A DNA stretch of 10,942 bases from Candidatus Cloacimonadota bacterium (GCA_028683635.1 JAQUHL010000032.1:1-10942); one strand, 5' to 3'; shown: positions 1-6,676, numbered from the stretch's first letter. Notes: generated by a model from the letters alone, not told the origin. Translations and numbers: made by a program.

Positions 1-1928
1 CATTTGCCTCGGATGCTCAGGACATCTATTATGATGTATCCACCGGCACACCCTCAGGCTCAAACTATGTGTGGAACGCCTTCTGGCAGCAGTATTGGGG
101 AAGCGGCGGAACTTATCTCTCCCGCGAGATCAAGGGCTTTTATGATGAAGAGGAAGAGGTCAAATCCTGGGTAATGAGAGTTCGTTCCGACCAAGTCGGC
201 CAGAGCCTCAAAATCTCTGCTTCCGACACATTTGAAAGAGCGGAGAAGCTCTATTTGTATGATTCAGGAAACGGAACCTGGGCAAACCTTTTGGAGGGTG
301 ACTACGTCTATACAAACAGCAGTGCCGATCTTAGATCCATGACTCTGTATTGGGGCAACCTTCAGCCCAAGGCCATTCACAGCTCGCAACCCAACAGAAT
401 CTATCAGGGTGGCACAAATATCACCTTCTATTGGTCCACCCAATATCCCTTCCTTGTAGATCACTTCGATGTTTCCATCATCAATGCCACGGATAGCTTG
501 TGGCTATCCGGAAACCTGCCTGCAGTAACCAATAGCTACAACTATTCCTTCCCCTCCCAGGCTGATATGCAAGCCTGCAAGTTTGTGATAGATCTCTATG
601 CCATCGATGGAGTGCGAACCCGCTACTATTCGGATTACACTTTTGGGATCGTGCCGGCAATGTCCTTTCTCTATACCACAAACGAATGGAACATGTTTGC
701 CAATCCCTGGGATACTTCGACCTTTAACGTCACCGATATCTTTGGTCAGAACTCTCTGGGTTATGTGCTCGATTATGAGCATCAATGGATGAACTACCAA
801 CCCTTCAGCTTTGGTTACGGCTACTTTGTCCAAAGCCCAGACCCTGCCTTCTACAGCACCCTGAGCCCTGTGCTGAGAGACAGCACTTCCTTTGCTCTGA
901 CCAATGGCTGGAACCTTATTCCCAATCCCCATTTATGCGCCTACAATATCAAAGATCTACGCTTCTGGGTAAATGGCACTCTGTTCAAATTCAGCGAAAT
1001 GATGGAACAACGCCTGATCTCCAAAGCCATATATGTCTATCGGGAGGGAAGATACGTCCTCACCGATCAGATCCTGCCCTATGAATCCTTCTGGATCAAG
1101 TGTTATGGCTCCCTGTTCATCACCAGCATGATAAACTTCGTTCCCTATTACGATGGTCCTTCCATCGATCAGGCGGATCCTCTGTGGCATCTGAACGTAT
1201 CCTGCACACAAAGCGGTGCCGATACCGATGGCTTCACTATCGGCGTCACTCCCCACAGCACCGACACCTACGATTTCCGCCTGGATCTCCCTGAACCATT
1301 TGGTAAACCCTTTAATGGGCTGAGTATGTATCTTACCCGAAGCGCGGAAACAGATACCACCTTTACGGAAAACAAGCTGGACTCTGAGTATCAGTATCCG
1401 CTCTCCCTCACCGAAGACCAGACCAAAATCTGGAACTTCGAACTGAACATTCCCTCCACTGAAGCACTCACCCTCAATTTTGAACCGGTAAACCTGCCCG
1501 AAAACTACACAGTCTGGTTCCATCTCGGAGATTACCAATACAATCTGAATCATGGGCTTTCCCTCACCCTGAATCCTGATAGTGCAGGAATCCACCAAGG
1601 TTATATGCGGGTGGTAAACTATCCCGTTGCCAACCAGGATTTGATTCAGCCAGCCCTGAGTGGACTCAAGATCTATCCCAATCCTTTCAATCCAACTGCC
1701 AACATTGCATTCTCTTTGAGCAAAGCATCTCATGTAACACTCGATGTATATAATATTAAAGGTCAAAAAGTCAATACTATATATGCAGGTTTGATGCAGG
1801 CAGGCAACCAGATATTGCAATGGAATGGACAGGATGCCAGCCAGCGCAGGGTATCCTCCGGTATCTATTTCGTCCGGGTCAAAACTCCTGCGCAGACCCA
1901 CGTTATCAAAACCATGTTGATGAAATAA
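1..1928 (+). CDS. Secreted/surface protein with C-terminal T9SS-like sorting tail (5' partial)
   Basis: The reading frame is open from the first bases of the window, so the true start and any signal peptide lie upstream; the GTG at 69 is only an internal valine. About 641 residues are visible. They include a beta-rich, Tyr/Trp-rich central part with two similar modules, one opening with EWNMFANPW (about nt 684-710) and one with GWNLIPNPH (about nt 906-932). The last ~90 residues, from about nt 1655, form a FlgD-like/Por-secretion-tail domain: IYPNPFNPTANIAFSLS, then a Y-N-I-K-G-Q segment, a W-N-G-Q-D segment, SSGIYFVRV, and the terminal basic TMLMK. In Bacteroidetes-like systems such tails direct export by type IX secretion and are cleaved or anchored at the cell surface. 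The body shows no catalytic motif that I recognise, so substrate or role is unknown. It is followed one base later by tadA, but the pairing looks accidental rather than functional. Confidence 0.85.
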   Translation, partial: FASDAQDIYYDVSTGTPSGSNYVWNAFWQQYWGSGGTYLSREIKGFYDEEEEVKSWVMRVRSDQVGQSLKISASDTFERAEKLYLYDSGNGTWANLLEGDYVYTNSSADLRSMTLYWGNLQPKAIHSSQPNRIYQGGTNITFYWSTQYPFLVDHFDVSIINATDSLWLSGNLPAVTNSYNYSFPSQADMQACKFVIDLYAIDGVRTRYYSDYTFGIVPAMSFLYTTNEWNMFANPWDTSTFNVTDIFGQNSLGYVLDYEHQWMNYQPFSFGYGYFVQSPDPAFYSTLSPVLRDSTSFALTNGWNLIPNPHLCAYNIKDLRFWVNGTLFKFSEMMEQRLISKAIYVYREGRYVLTDQILPYESFWIKCYGSLFITSMINFVPYYDGPSIDQADPLWHLNVSCTQSGADTDGFTIGVTPHSTDTYDFRLDLPEPFGKPFNGLSMYLTRSAETDTTFTENKLDSEYQYPLSLTEDQTKIWNFELNIPSTEALTLNFEPVNLPENYTVWFHLGDYQYNLNHGLSLTLNPDSAGIHQGYMRVVNYPVANQDLIQPALSGLKIYPNPFNPTANIAFSLSKASHVTLDVYNIKGQKVNTIYAGLMQAGNQILQWNGQDASQRRVSSGIYFVRVKTPAQTHVIKTMLMK

Positions 1929-1929
1929 A

Positions 1930-2385
1930 GTGTCTGCCCACAGCATACACGAACCTTTTATGCGCCTTGCCCTCAGCGAGGCGCATAAAGCTTTGAGTGA
2001 AAACGAAATCCCTATCGGGGCAGTATTGGTCAAAACTGGGGAACTAATCCTCTCGGATCACAACCGAACCCGCCAAAACCATAATCCCCTCGCCCATGCG
2101 GAGAAATTGCTCATTGACAAAATCCTAAGCTCCAAAATCAAGTTCCTGCAGGAATATACGCTGTATGTAACCTTGGAGCCCTGCCTGATGTGTGCCGGAC
2201 TTATGATCTGGGCAAGGCTCGGCAGCTTGGTTTTTGCTGCCCGTGATCCCAAAGCCGGAGCCGTGGGCTCGATTTACAACGTCCTCAAAGATAAGAGCTT
2301 CAACCATCATCCCGAGGTTATCAGCGGTGTCCTGGGCAATGAATGCTCACTCCTTTTGAGCGAATTTTTCAAAAGCAAAAGATAG
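1930..2385 (+). CDS. tadA: tRNA(Arg) adenosine-34 deaminase (TadA)
   Basis: This 151-residue protein matches the length and motif order of bacterial TadA, a zinc hydrolase that converts adenosine 34 of tRNA-Arg(ACG) to inosine. The zinc/catalytic signature is present: H56-A57-E58 (zinc His and proton-shuttle Glu) and P84-C85-L-M-C88 (two zinc cysteines). The family-typical stretches IPIGAVLV, YVTLEPCLMCAG and ARDPKAGAVGS are also there. The most upstream possible start is the GTG at 1930, since an in-frame stop lies at 1921-1923. ATG 1960 is an alternative that would begin at MRLALSEA, matching where the conserved helix starts. Neither start has a convincing Shine-Dalgarno. The gene follows the upstream CDS after a single base, and tRNA-Ser follows five bases after its stop. 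A related cytosine/guanine deaminase is a less likely reading, given the close match to TadA motifs. Confidence 0.93.
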   Translation: MSAHSIHEPFMRLALSEAHKALSENEIPIGAVLVKTGELILSDHNRTRQNHNPLAHAEKLLIDKILSSKIKFLQEYTLYVTLEPCLMCAGLMIWARLGSLVFAARDPKAGAVGSIYNVLKDKSFNHHPEVISGVLGNECSLLLSEFFKSKR

Positions 2386-2390
2386 AACGT

Positions 2391-2480
2391 GGAGAGTTGC
2401 CAGAGTGGTTGATCGGGACGGTCTCGAAAACCGTTGTTCCTTCACGGGAACCCAGGGTTCGAATCCCTGACTCTCCGCCA
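2391..2480 (+). tRNA. tRNA-Ser (anticodon CGA)
   Basis: A full class-II tRNA can be folded by eye. The acceptor arm is GGAGAGT (2391-2397) paired with ACTCTCC (2470-2476), followed by discriminator G2477 and a genomically encoded CCA (2478-2480). The anticodon stem is ACGGT/ACCGT (2418-2422/2430-2434) with loop CTCGAAA, so the anticodon is CGA at 2425-2427, reading the Ser codon UCG. A long variable arm (about 2435-2452), typical of tRNA-Ser, precedes the T arm CAGGG-TTCGAAT-CCCTG (2453-2469). It begins five bases after the tadA stop, so it may be co-transcribed with tadA; no separate promoter is obvious. Confidence 0.97.
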
Positions 2481-2527
2481 TAAATAGCTTTTTTGAAGCT
2501 CAACTGCCGTCGAGCTTGTATTAGCAA

Positions 2528-2553
2528 TTCGAATCCCTTACTCTCCCCCATAA
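2528..2553 (+). repeat. Degenerate duplicate of tRNA-Ser 3' end (possible att-site remnant)
   Basis: These 26 bases match the T-loop, 3' acceptor strand, CCA and following TAA of the tRNA-Ser gene (2458-2483) at 24 of 26 positions. The repeat lies exactly 70 bases downstream in the same orientation. The two differences (G to T, G to C) would break T-stem/acceptor pairing, so this is not a second tRNA. Duplication of a tRNA 3' end is the usual trace of integrase-mediated insertion, where the incoming element restores the tRNA and leaves a second att copy at the far side. Here only 44 bases separate the copies and no integrase is seen, so a decayed or excised element is an inference. Simple local duplication is the alternative. 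Confidence 0.6.
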
Positions 2554-2636
2554 GCACCTTTCTATCATGTTTTGAATCCCACTCCTCTTGCCTGTTGATG
2601 ATCAAATCAGCGTTTCTCCAAGTAGAAACAATGTTC

Positions 2637-2747
2637 AAGACCGTTGCACATCCCGATTTATCGAAATACAGACTCCCAAATATGCTGGTTGTGAGGCTAA
2701 TTTTTGTATATCTATTCCCACCCACCACCCTAAAAGGAGTAGGGCTT
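2637..2747 (+). repeat. 111-bp inverted repeat, left copy
   Basis: This segment, running from AAGACCGTTGCACATCCCG to AAAAGGAGTAGGGCTT, is the reverse complement of 3082-3192. The two have identical length (111 bp), no gaps, and about 10 substitutions by my count (about 91% identity). The outer ~33 bases of the pair are identical. Most differences fall in the inner half, with four clustered within about 15 bases. No clear flanking target-site duplication is visible. The arrangement resembles the terminal inverted repeats of a non-autonomous (MITE-like) element of about 556 bp, or two copies of a dispersed intergenic repeat placed head to head. Confidence 0.85.
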
Positions 2748-2815
2748 CGACCTACACCTAATCCCAGCCTATCCGTCATTCCACGAGACATCGGGTGAAT
2801 CTTCCTTGCTTGAAG

Positions 2816-2898
2816 GCGTTAATCACTTCTTAATCTACCCTTAATCAAGCGTTAATTATTAACGCTTGATTAAGGGTAGATTAAGAAGTGATTAACGC
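2816..2898. repeat. Long perfect palindrome (41-bp arms, 1-nt centre)
   Basis: The left arm (2816-2856, starting GCGTTAATCACTTC) is an exact reverse complement of the right arm (2858-2898) around the single T at 2857. After about four mismatching or wobble positions, pairing resumes with a TTGC/GCAA-type extension, so the imperfect symmetry reaches roughly 2804-2910. The arms are AT-rich and repeat the motif TTAATC several times. Either strand as RNA, or the DNA as a cruciform, would form an almost loop-free hairpin of more than 40 bp. There is no T-run directly after it, so it does not look like a normal intrinsic terminator. Confidence 0.92.
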
Positions 2899-2918
2899 TG
2901 CCAAGCAGGGACGGAAAA

Positions 2919-3093
2919 GCCCAGTGGGCGACAGATCATAGGCAGGGTGCGAGGCGAAGCCAGAGCCCCTGTAAACGGAAGTAAAAAAAAGAATTAGCCC
3001 TTTGTGGTGACGAGGACGTCACCACCCCTATTTGGGCTGTCGAGCTCCGGTCGACAGAGGTGATGGAGTTGCCTGTTCAAAAAGCCCAACTCC
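2919..3093. other. Run of five small hairpins (structured non-coding segment)
   Basis: Successive inverted repeats can be read on either strand. They are GCCC/GGGC (2919-2929), CAGGG/CCCTG enclosing GGC-GAA-GCC (2943-2971), GTGGTGACG/CGTCACCAC with loop AGGA (3004-3025, 9 bp), CTGTCGA/TCGACAG with a 7-nt loop (3037-3057), and GGAGTTG/CAACTCC (3065-3093, overlapping the right 111-bp repeat). An A-run (about 2983-2990) separates the second and third. This density of stems suggests a folded RNA or a palindrome-rich mobile element core. I do not recognise a known riboswitch, SRP RNA, tmRNA or RNase P signature. Confidence 0.5.
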
Positions 3094-3192
3094 TTTTAGG
3101 GTGGTGGGCAGGTATAGATTTACAAAAATCAACCTCACAAACAGCATATTTGGAAGTCCGTATTTCGATAAATCGGGATGTGCAACGGTCTT
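3082..3192 (-). repeat. 111-bp inverted repeat, right copy
   Basis: This is the partner of the repeat at 2637-2747 in opposite orientation, with the same 111-bp length and about 91% identity. Together they enclose 334 bases of non-coding, hairpin-rich DNA. The copy sits between the minus-strand operon terminator and the structured core of the gap, so read-through of the hydrogenase operon would transcribe both copies and could form a very long stem. Confidence 0.85.
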
Positions 3193-3255
3193 TTTACTTT
3201 CTTTTCCCTTCTTGTACTGGCTTTTCTTTTCCATTCCTGCATCTTCCCAAAAGAA

Positions 3256-3285
3256 CAAGGCCGGTCTTTTTACCGACCGGCCTTG
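3256..3285 (-). terminator. Rho-independent terminator of the hydrogenase operon
   Basis: A perfect 11-bp stem, CAAGGCCGGTC (3256-3266) with GACCGGCCTTG (3275-3285), closes an 8-nt loop. Read on the minus strand, the stem is followed by TTCTTTTGGG, a U-rich tail. It begins 25 bases past the hydA stop codon. On the plus strand there is no T-run after the stem, so it acts mainly for the minus-strand operon. Confidence 0.85.
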
Positions 3286-3310
3286 CTTATACTAATGTGT
3301 TAGTTTGATA

Positions 3311-5095
3311 TTAATGGTGTTTGTGGGTTACTTCTTCGACCACCTGTCCGTTACTGACCGAGCGTTTGAAGTAATGGGTATGCAGGAGTTTATGAGCCAG
3401 CGGAGAATTTGGTTCGCCGATGAAGCGTTCATAGATTCTCTTTACTTCGGGGTTGTGGTGGGATTTGCGGATGGGCAGGTTTTTATCTTCCTGATAAAGG
3501 CCCTGACCACGACGGGCGCGCATGGCCATATTGTTGCCATAGGGCTGGCCACCACCGCCAACACAACCACCGGGACAAGCCATGATCTCCACAAAGTGCC
3601 AGGGGGATTCTCCCTTGGTAGCAAGGCCTTCGCGGATTTTATCCATAACGATGCGGGCATTGGATAAGCCATGGGCTACTGCAACCTTAAGATCGCCAAA
3701 ACCTGGAACTGGAATGGTAGCTTCCTTGACTCCTTCCAGACCACGAACGGCCTGGATATCAATGGCTTCCAATTCCTGACCGGTTACCAGGGTATAGGCA
3801 GAACGGATGGCAGCTTCCATAACGCCACCGGTGGCACCAAAAATGGTTCCGGCTCCGGTATAGAAGCTCATACCAGCATCAGCCTCTTCTTCTTTGACGT
3901 GCTTGAAATCGATCCCAGCTTCTTTGATCATGCGGATAAACTCGCGGGTGGTGAGGACATAATCCGTATCCTGGAAGCCTGAATCTTTAAGTTCAGGACG
4001 TCTGGCCTCAAATTTCTTGGCTGTGCAGGGCATGATGGCCACGGAAACTATCTTGGCAGGATCAATTTTCTGCTCTTGAGCATAGTAGGTTTTTGAGAGA
4101 GCTCCAAACATGGACATGGGGGATTTTGCTGTGGATACGCAATCTGCCAGATCAGGATAGTATGTTTCCATGAATTTTATCCAGCCAGGTGAACAGGAGG
4201 TGATCAAAGGACGTTTACTACCGGATTTGAGCTTGGCCACGCATTCGGTGCCTTCTTCCATAATGGTGAGGTCGGCAGTGAAATTGGTGTCCATGATCGA
4301 ATCAAAGCCAATCTTGCGTAGGGCAGCATACATCTTCTTGGCGGTCACTGTACCCAGTTCCATGCCAAATTCCTCGGCCAGAGACACACGAATGGCAGGA
4401 GCTTCCTGGACAATAACGTGTTTGTCAGGATCCAAAATAGCTTCCCAAACTGCATCGATCTCGCTCTTTTCCCTAAGCGCACCGGTGGGGCAATAGACTG
4501 TGCACTGTCCACAATTTACGCAGGGACTGTTTGCCATTCCCAAGCCAAAAGCTGTATCGATATGGGCATCGATACCACGGTCGCTGAAGGTAAGCGCATA
4601 AACAGTCTGCACTTCGTTACAGACCGTCACACAGCGTCCGCAGGCGATACATTTGTTTACATCCCGGATGATTGAAAAAGAGCTATCATCCACTTTCTTC
4701 TTTTGCAGAATCGAGGGAAGAGCATCGGGATCTACTCCCAGGTTGTTTGCCAGGCTCTGCAATTCGCATTTGTTGTTTGCTGCACAAGTTGGGCAAACTA
4801 CTTCATGATTGGAAAGAATCATCTCAACCAGGGTCTTGCGGTAAGCCCTGAGTTTATTGGTATTGGTGGTGATCTTCATTCCTTCTGCAACTGGTGTGCA
4901 ACAGGCTCTTTTGGGAACCGGATTGCCTGTGATTTCAACGACACAGACTCCACAGTTGGCAGTGGGGGGAAGATCGGGATGGTAGCAAAGCCGGGGAATA
5001 TTGATTCCCTGCTTGTCTGCAGCTTCGATGATCGTCATCGAATCCGGCACTTCCAGGTGAACTCCATCTATCCAGACATTAACTGTTTTTGCCAT
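3311..5095 (-). CDS. hydA: [FeFe]-hydrogenase catalytic subunit HydA/HndD (NAD(H)-linked type)
   Basis: This is the 594-residue catalytic subunit that makes or oxidises H2 at the H-cluster, in the cytoplasm. The domains in order are: an N-terminal [2Fe-2S] ferredoxin domain (C37, C48, C51, C65 or C66); a complex-I-subunit-G-like His-Cys [4Fe-4S] site (H97, C101, C104, C110); two [4Fe-4S] sites (C149/C152/C155/C159 and C192/C195/C198/C202); and the H-cluster domain. The latter has L1 TSCSPGW (299-305), L2 MPCTAKKFE (355-363) and L3 EIMACPGGCVGGGGQP (503-518, with C507 and C511). L1 departs from the textbook TSCCPxW at S302. Length matches HndD-type subunits, and it lacks the extra C-terminal [2Fe-2S] domain of Thermotoga HydA. 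The C-terminus is His-rich (HKHH). A GAGG Shine-Dalgarno lies 10 nt before the ATG. It is the last gene of the operon, 18 nt after the second NuoF-like gene. Confidence 0.95.
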   Translation of the reverse strand: MAKTVNVWIDGVHLEVPDSMTIIEAADKQGINIPRLCYHPDLPPTANCGVCVVEITGNPVPKRACCTPVAEGMKITTNTNKLRAYRKTLVEMILSNHEVVCPTCAANNKCELQSLANNLGVDPDALPSILQKKKVDDSSFSIIRDVNKCIACGRCVTVCNEVQTVYALTFSDRGIDAHIDTAFGLGMANSPCVNCGQCTVYCPTGALREKSEIDAVWEAILDPDKHVIVQEAPAIRVSLAEEFGMELGTVTAKKMYAALRKIGFDSIMDTNFTADLTIMEEGTECVAKLKSGSKRPLITSCSPGWIKFMETYYPDLADCVSTAKSPMSMFGALSKTYYAQEQKIDPAKIVSVAIMPCTAKKFEARRPELKDSGFQDTDYVLTTREFIRMIKEAGIDFKHVKEEEADAGMSFYTGAGTIFGATGGVMEAAIRSAYTLVTGQELEAIDIQAVRGLEGVKEATIPVPGFGDLKVAVAHGLSNARIVMDKIREGLATKGESPWHFVEIMACPGGCVGGGGQPYGNNMAMRARRGQGLYQEDKNLPIRKSHHNPEVKRIYERFIGEPNSPLAHKLLHTHYFKRSVSNGQVVEEVTHKHH

Positions 5096-5113
5096 AATAT
5101 ATAATCCTCGCTT

Positions 5114-6676
5114 TTATTTACTTGTGATATCTACGAACTCTTCGCGGAAATTCTCTATGGCACTGCGAATAGCCATGATAGGAGATTGACCGAGAGCGCA
5201 GAAAGAGGTCTGCTGCATGGTTTGGGCGATGGTGAGCATCAGCTCGACATCATCCATCGTACCTTCTCCAGCCTTGATCTTGGAGATCAGGCTATAGAGC
5301 TGCTGTGTACCGTTGCGGCAGGGTGAACACTTCCCGCAGGATTCGTGACGGAAGAAACGTAAGATCGACCACAACATATCGACAATGCTCTGGTGCTCGT
5401 TCATTACCAGGATGGCACCGCTACCGAGAACGGCAGCATATTGGTTCAGGCTGTGGAAATCCATCTTGACATCGAGCATTTTCTCGGGAAGGATGACACC
5501 GGCTGCTCCACCAACTAAGGCGGCTTTGAACTTGAAGCCTTTCTTCATGCCTCCAGCATACTCATTGATCACAGTACGCAGGGTGGCACCCATATCGACT
5601 TCGCAAAGCCCGGGATGGGCCACATCACCAAGGATGGTATATACCTTGGTTCCGGGACATTCAGGTGTTCCATACTTGAGGAATTCCTCAGCTCCATTTT
5701 TAATGATGTAAGGGACGTTGGCAAGGGTCTCGACATTATTCACAACCGTTGGATACTTCCAAAGGCCTTCAACACCCGGGAAGGGTGGTTTCCAGCGCGG
5801 ATTTCCACGATTTCCTTCGAGTGATTCGATCAGAGCAGTTTCTTCGCCGCATACATAGGCTCCTGCTCCGATTTTGATCTCGATATCAAGATCAAACCCA
5901 CTTTCGAAAATGTTCCTGCCCAGAAGGCCATATTCCTTACATTGCTCGATAGCGTGGTTTAAGCGGTTGATGCAGAGTTTATACTCACCACGGATATAGA
6001 TCCAGGCTTTGGTGGCACCAACGGCACGGGCACAAATCATGATGCCTTCGAGGAGTTGGTGGGGATCACCTTCCATGATCAAACGGTCTTTGAAGGTTCC
6101 GGGTTCACCTTCATCGGCATTGACAACCACATACTTCTGCTCTGCCTTAAGCGGAGCAGTAAAGCTCCATTTCAGGCCAGCAGGGAACCCTGCACCACCA
6201 CGGCCACGAAGACCGGATTTTTTCACTTCGGCAACGATCCCTTCAGGAGTCATATTAAGCAGTGCTTTCTCCCAGGCTTCATAGCCACCGACACCGAGAT
6301 ATTCATCAATGCTTTCGGGATCGATAATTCCAGAATTACGCAGCACGATCCGCTGGTCGTAATTGAATTTGGGACTGAATTTACCGGAAGAATCGAGCAT
6401 CAGGCGTTTTACAAGACGGCCCTTGAGGAAATGCTCACTGACCAGTTCCGGAATATCTTCCGATTTGACGTTTTCATAATTTACGTTTTCGGGGAAGACG
6501 GTTAAGCAGATACCTTTACCAAAAAAACCAAGGGGACCTGTCTCGAGGATATTGATCTCTTCCTGAAGACTGTGTTTATTGATTTCCTGGCGCAGTTCTG
6601 CTACGAAATCGTGGACTCCGGCAGCAACGGAAGTTTCGTTGATACCTACGAGGATATGTGAGCGGAAGTATTTCAT
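5114..6676 (-). CDS. Second NuoF-like FMN/NADH-binding subunit, trimmed paralogue of HydB
   Basis: This 520-residue flavoprotein belongs to the NuoF/HydB family, which passes electrons between NAD(H), FMN and Fe-S clusters. The FMN/NADH motifs are intact: GLRGRGGAGFPAGLKW (155-170), ADEGEPGTFKDR (187-198) and GAYVCGEETALIESLEG (272-288). The N3-type [4Fe-4S] ligands are present too (C447, C450, C453, C493). Two things differ from the neighbouring HydB. The N-terminal thioredoxin-like domain (about 1-95) has lost the [2Fe-2S] cysteines: ILVGINETSVAAG and ETGPLGFFGKG replace the cysteine-bearing motifs. There is also no C-terminal 2x[4Fe-4S] ferredoxin domain. The signature EPGTFKDR is like respiratory complex I NuoF, whereas HydB has DPGAFMDR. 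Its ATG overlaps the stop of the second NuoE-like gene by one base (TAATG), with a GGAGG sequence 6 nt upstream, so the two are translationally coupled and probably form a heterodimer. Confidence 0.92.
   Translation of the reverse strand: MKYFRSHILVGINETSVAAGVHDFVAELRQEINKHSLQEEINILETGPLGFFGKGICLTVFPENVNYENVKSEDIPELVSEHFLKGRLVKRLMLDSSGKFSPKFNYDQRIVLRNSGIIDPESIDEYLGVGGYEAWEKALLNMTPEGIVAEVKKSGLRGRGGAGFPAGLKWSFTAPLKAEQKYVVVNADEGEPGTFKDRLIMEGDPHQLLEGIMICARAVGATKAWIYIRGEYKLCINRLNHAIEQCKEYGLLGRNIFESGFDLDIEIKIGAGAYVCGEETALIESLEGNRGNPRWKPPFPGVEGLWKYPTVVNNVETLANVPYIIKNGAEEFLKYGTPECPGTKVYTILGDVAHPGLCEVDMGATLRTVINEYAGGMKKGFKFKAALVGGAAGVILPEKMLDVKMDFHSLNQYAAVLGSGAILVMNEHQSIVDMLWSILRFFRHESCGKCSPCRNGTQQLYSLISKIKAGEGTMDDVELMLTIAQTMQQTSFCALGQSPIMAIRSAIENFREEFVDITSK

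Larger units (their letters stand above)
2481..3310. other. Repeat- and hairpin-rich intergenic region between convergent genes
   Basis: This gap of 830 bases contains no credible protein gene. Possible reading frames here are translations of the inverted repeats or of the tRNA antisense strand. It separates the plus-strand tadA/tRNA-Ser unit from the 3' end of the minus-strand hydrogenase operon. It holds a partial tRNA-Ser copy, two 111-bp inverted repeats, one very long palindrome, several smaller hairpins and an intrinsic terminator, all listed separately. Between the right-hand repeat and the terminator (about 3189-3250) the plus strand is strongly pyrimidine-rich, so a transcript from the minus strand would be purine-rich there. 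Confidence 0.85.

Noticed and set aside
957..2033. A 358-codon minus-strand frame opposite the secreted-protein gene
   Set aside because: It is antisense to a plus-strand gene with clear domains and a sorting tail, continues into tadA, and has no recognisable motif; it is a shadow frame.
2496..2517. Terminator for the tadA/tRNA-Ser unit (AAGCTC/GAGCTT stem)
   Set aside because: The stem is only 6 bp with a 10-nt loop and is not followed by a T-run; the T-run at 2489-2494 precedes it instead.
2528..2553. Second tRNA gene
   Set aside because: Only the 3' third is present, the substitutions break the stems, and no acceptor 5' strand, D arm or anticodon arm can be found upstream.
2369..2791. 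A 140-codon minus-strand frame across the tRNA-Ser gene and the left inverted repeat
   Set aside because: Its C-terminal half (GESGIRTLGSREGTT...) is the antisense translation of tRNA-Ser, a well-known artefact, and its N-terminal half is the translated repeat. It also runs into the end of tadA and has no supporting motif.
2637..3192. CRISPR array
   Set aside because: The repeats are inverted, only two, and 111 bp long with a 334-bp interval; no regularly spaced short direct repeats exist and no cas gene is seen.
3028..3258. Frames on both strands over the right inverted repeat with shared peptide SPTPFRVVG...FDKSGCAT
   Set aside because: The similarity to the frame over the left repeat comes from the DNA repeat itself. 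Frames are short, lack ribosome binding sites, and one runs through the polypurine tract, so a coding role is not supported.
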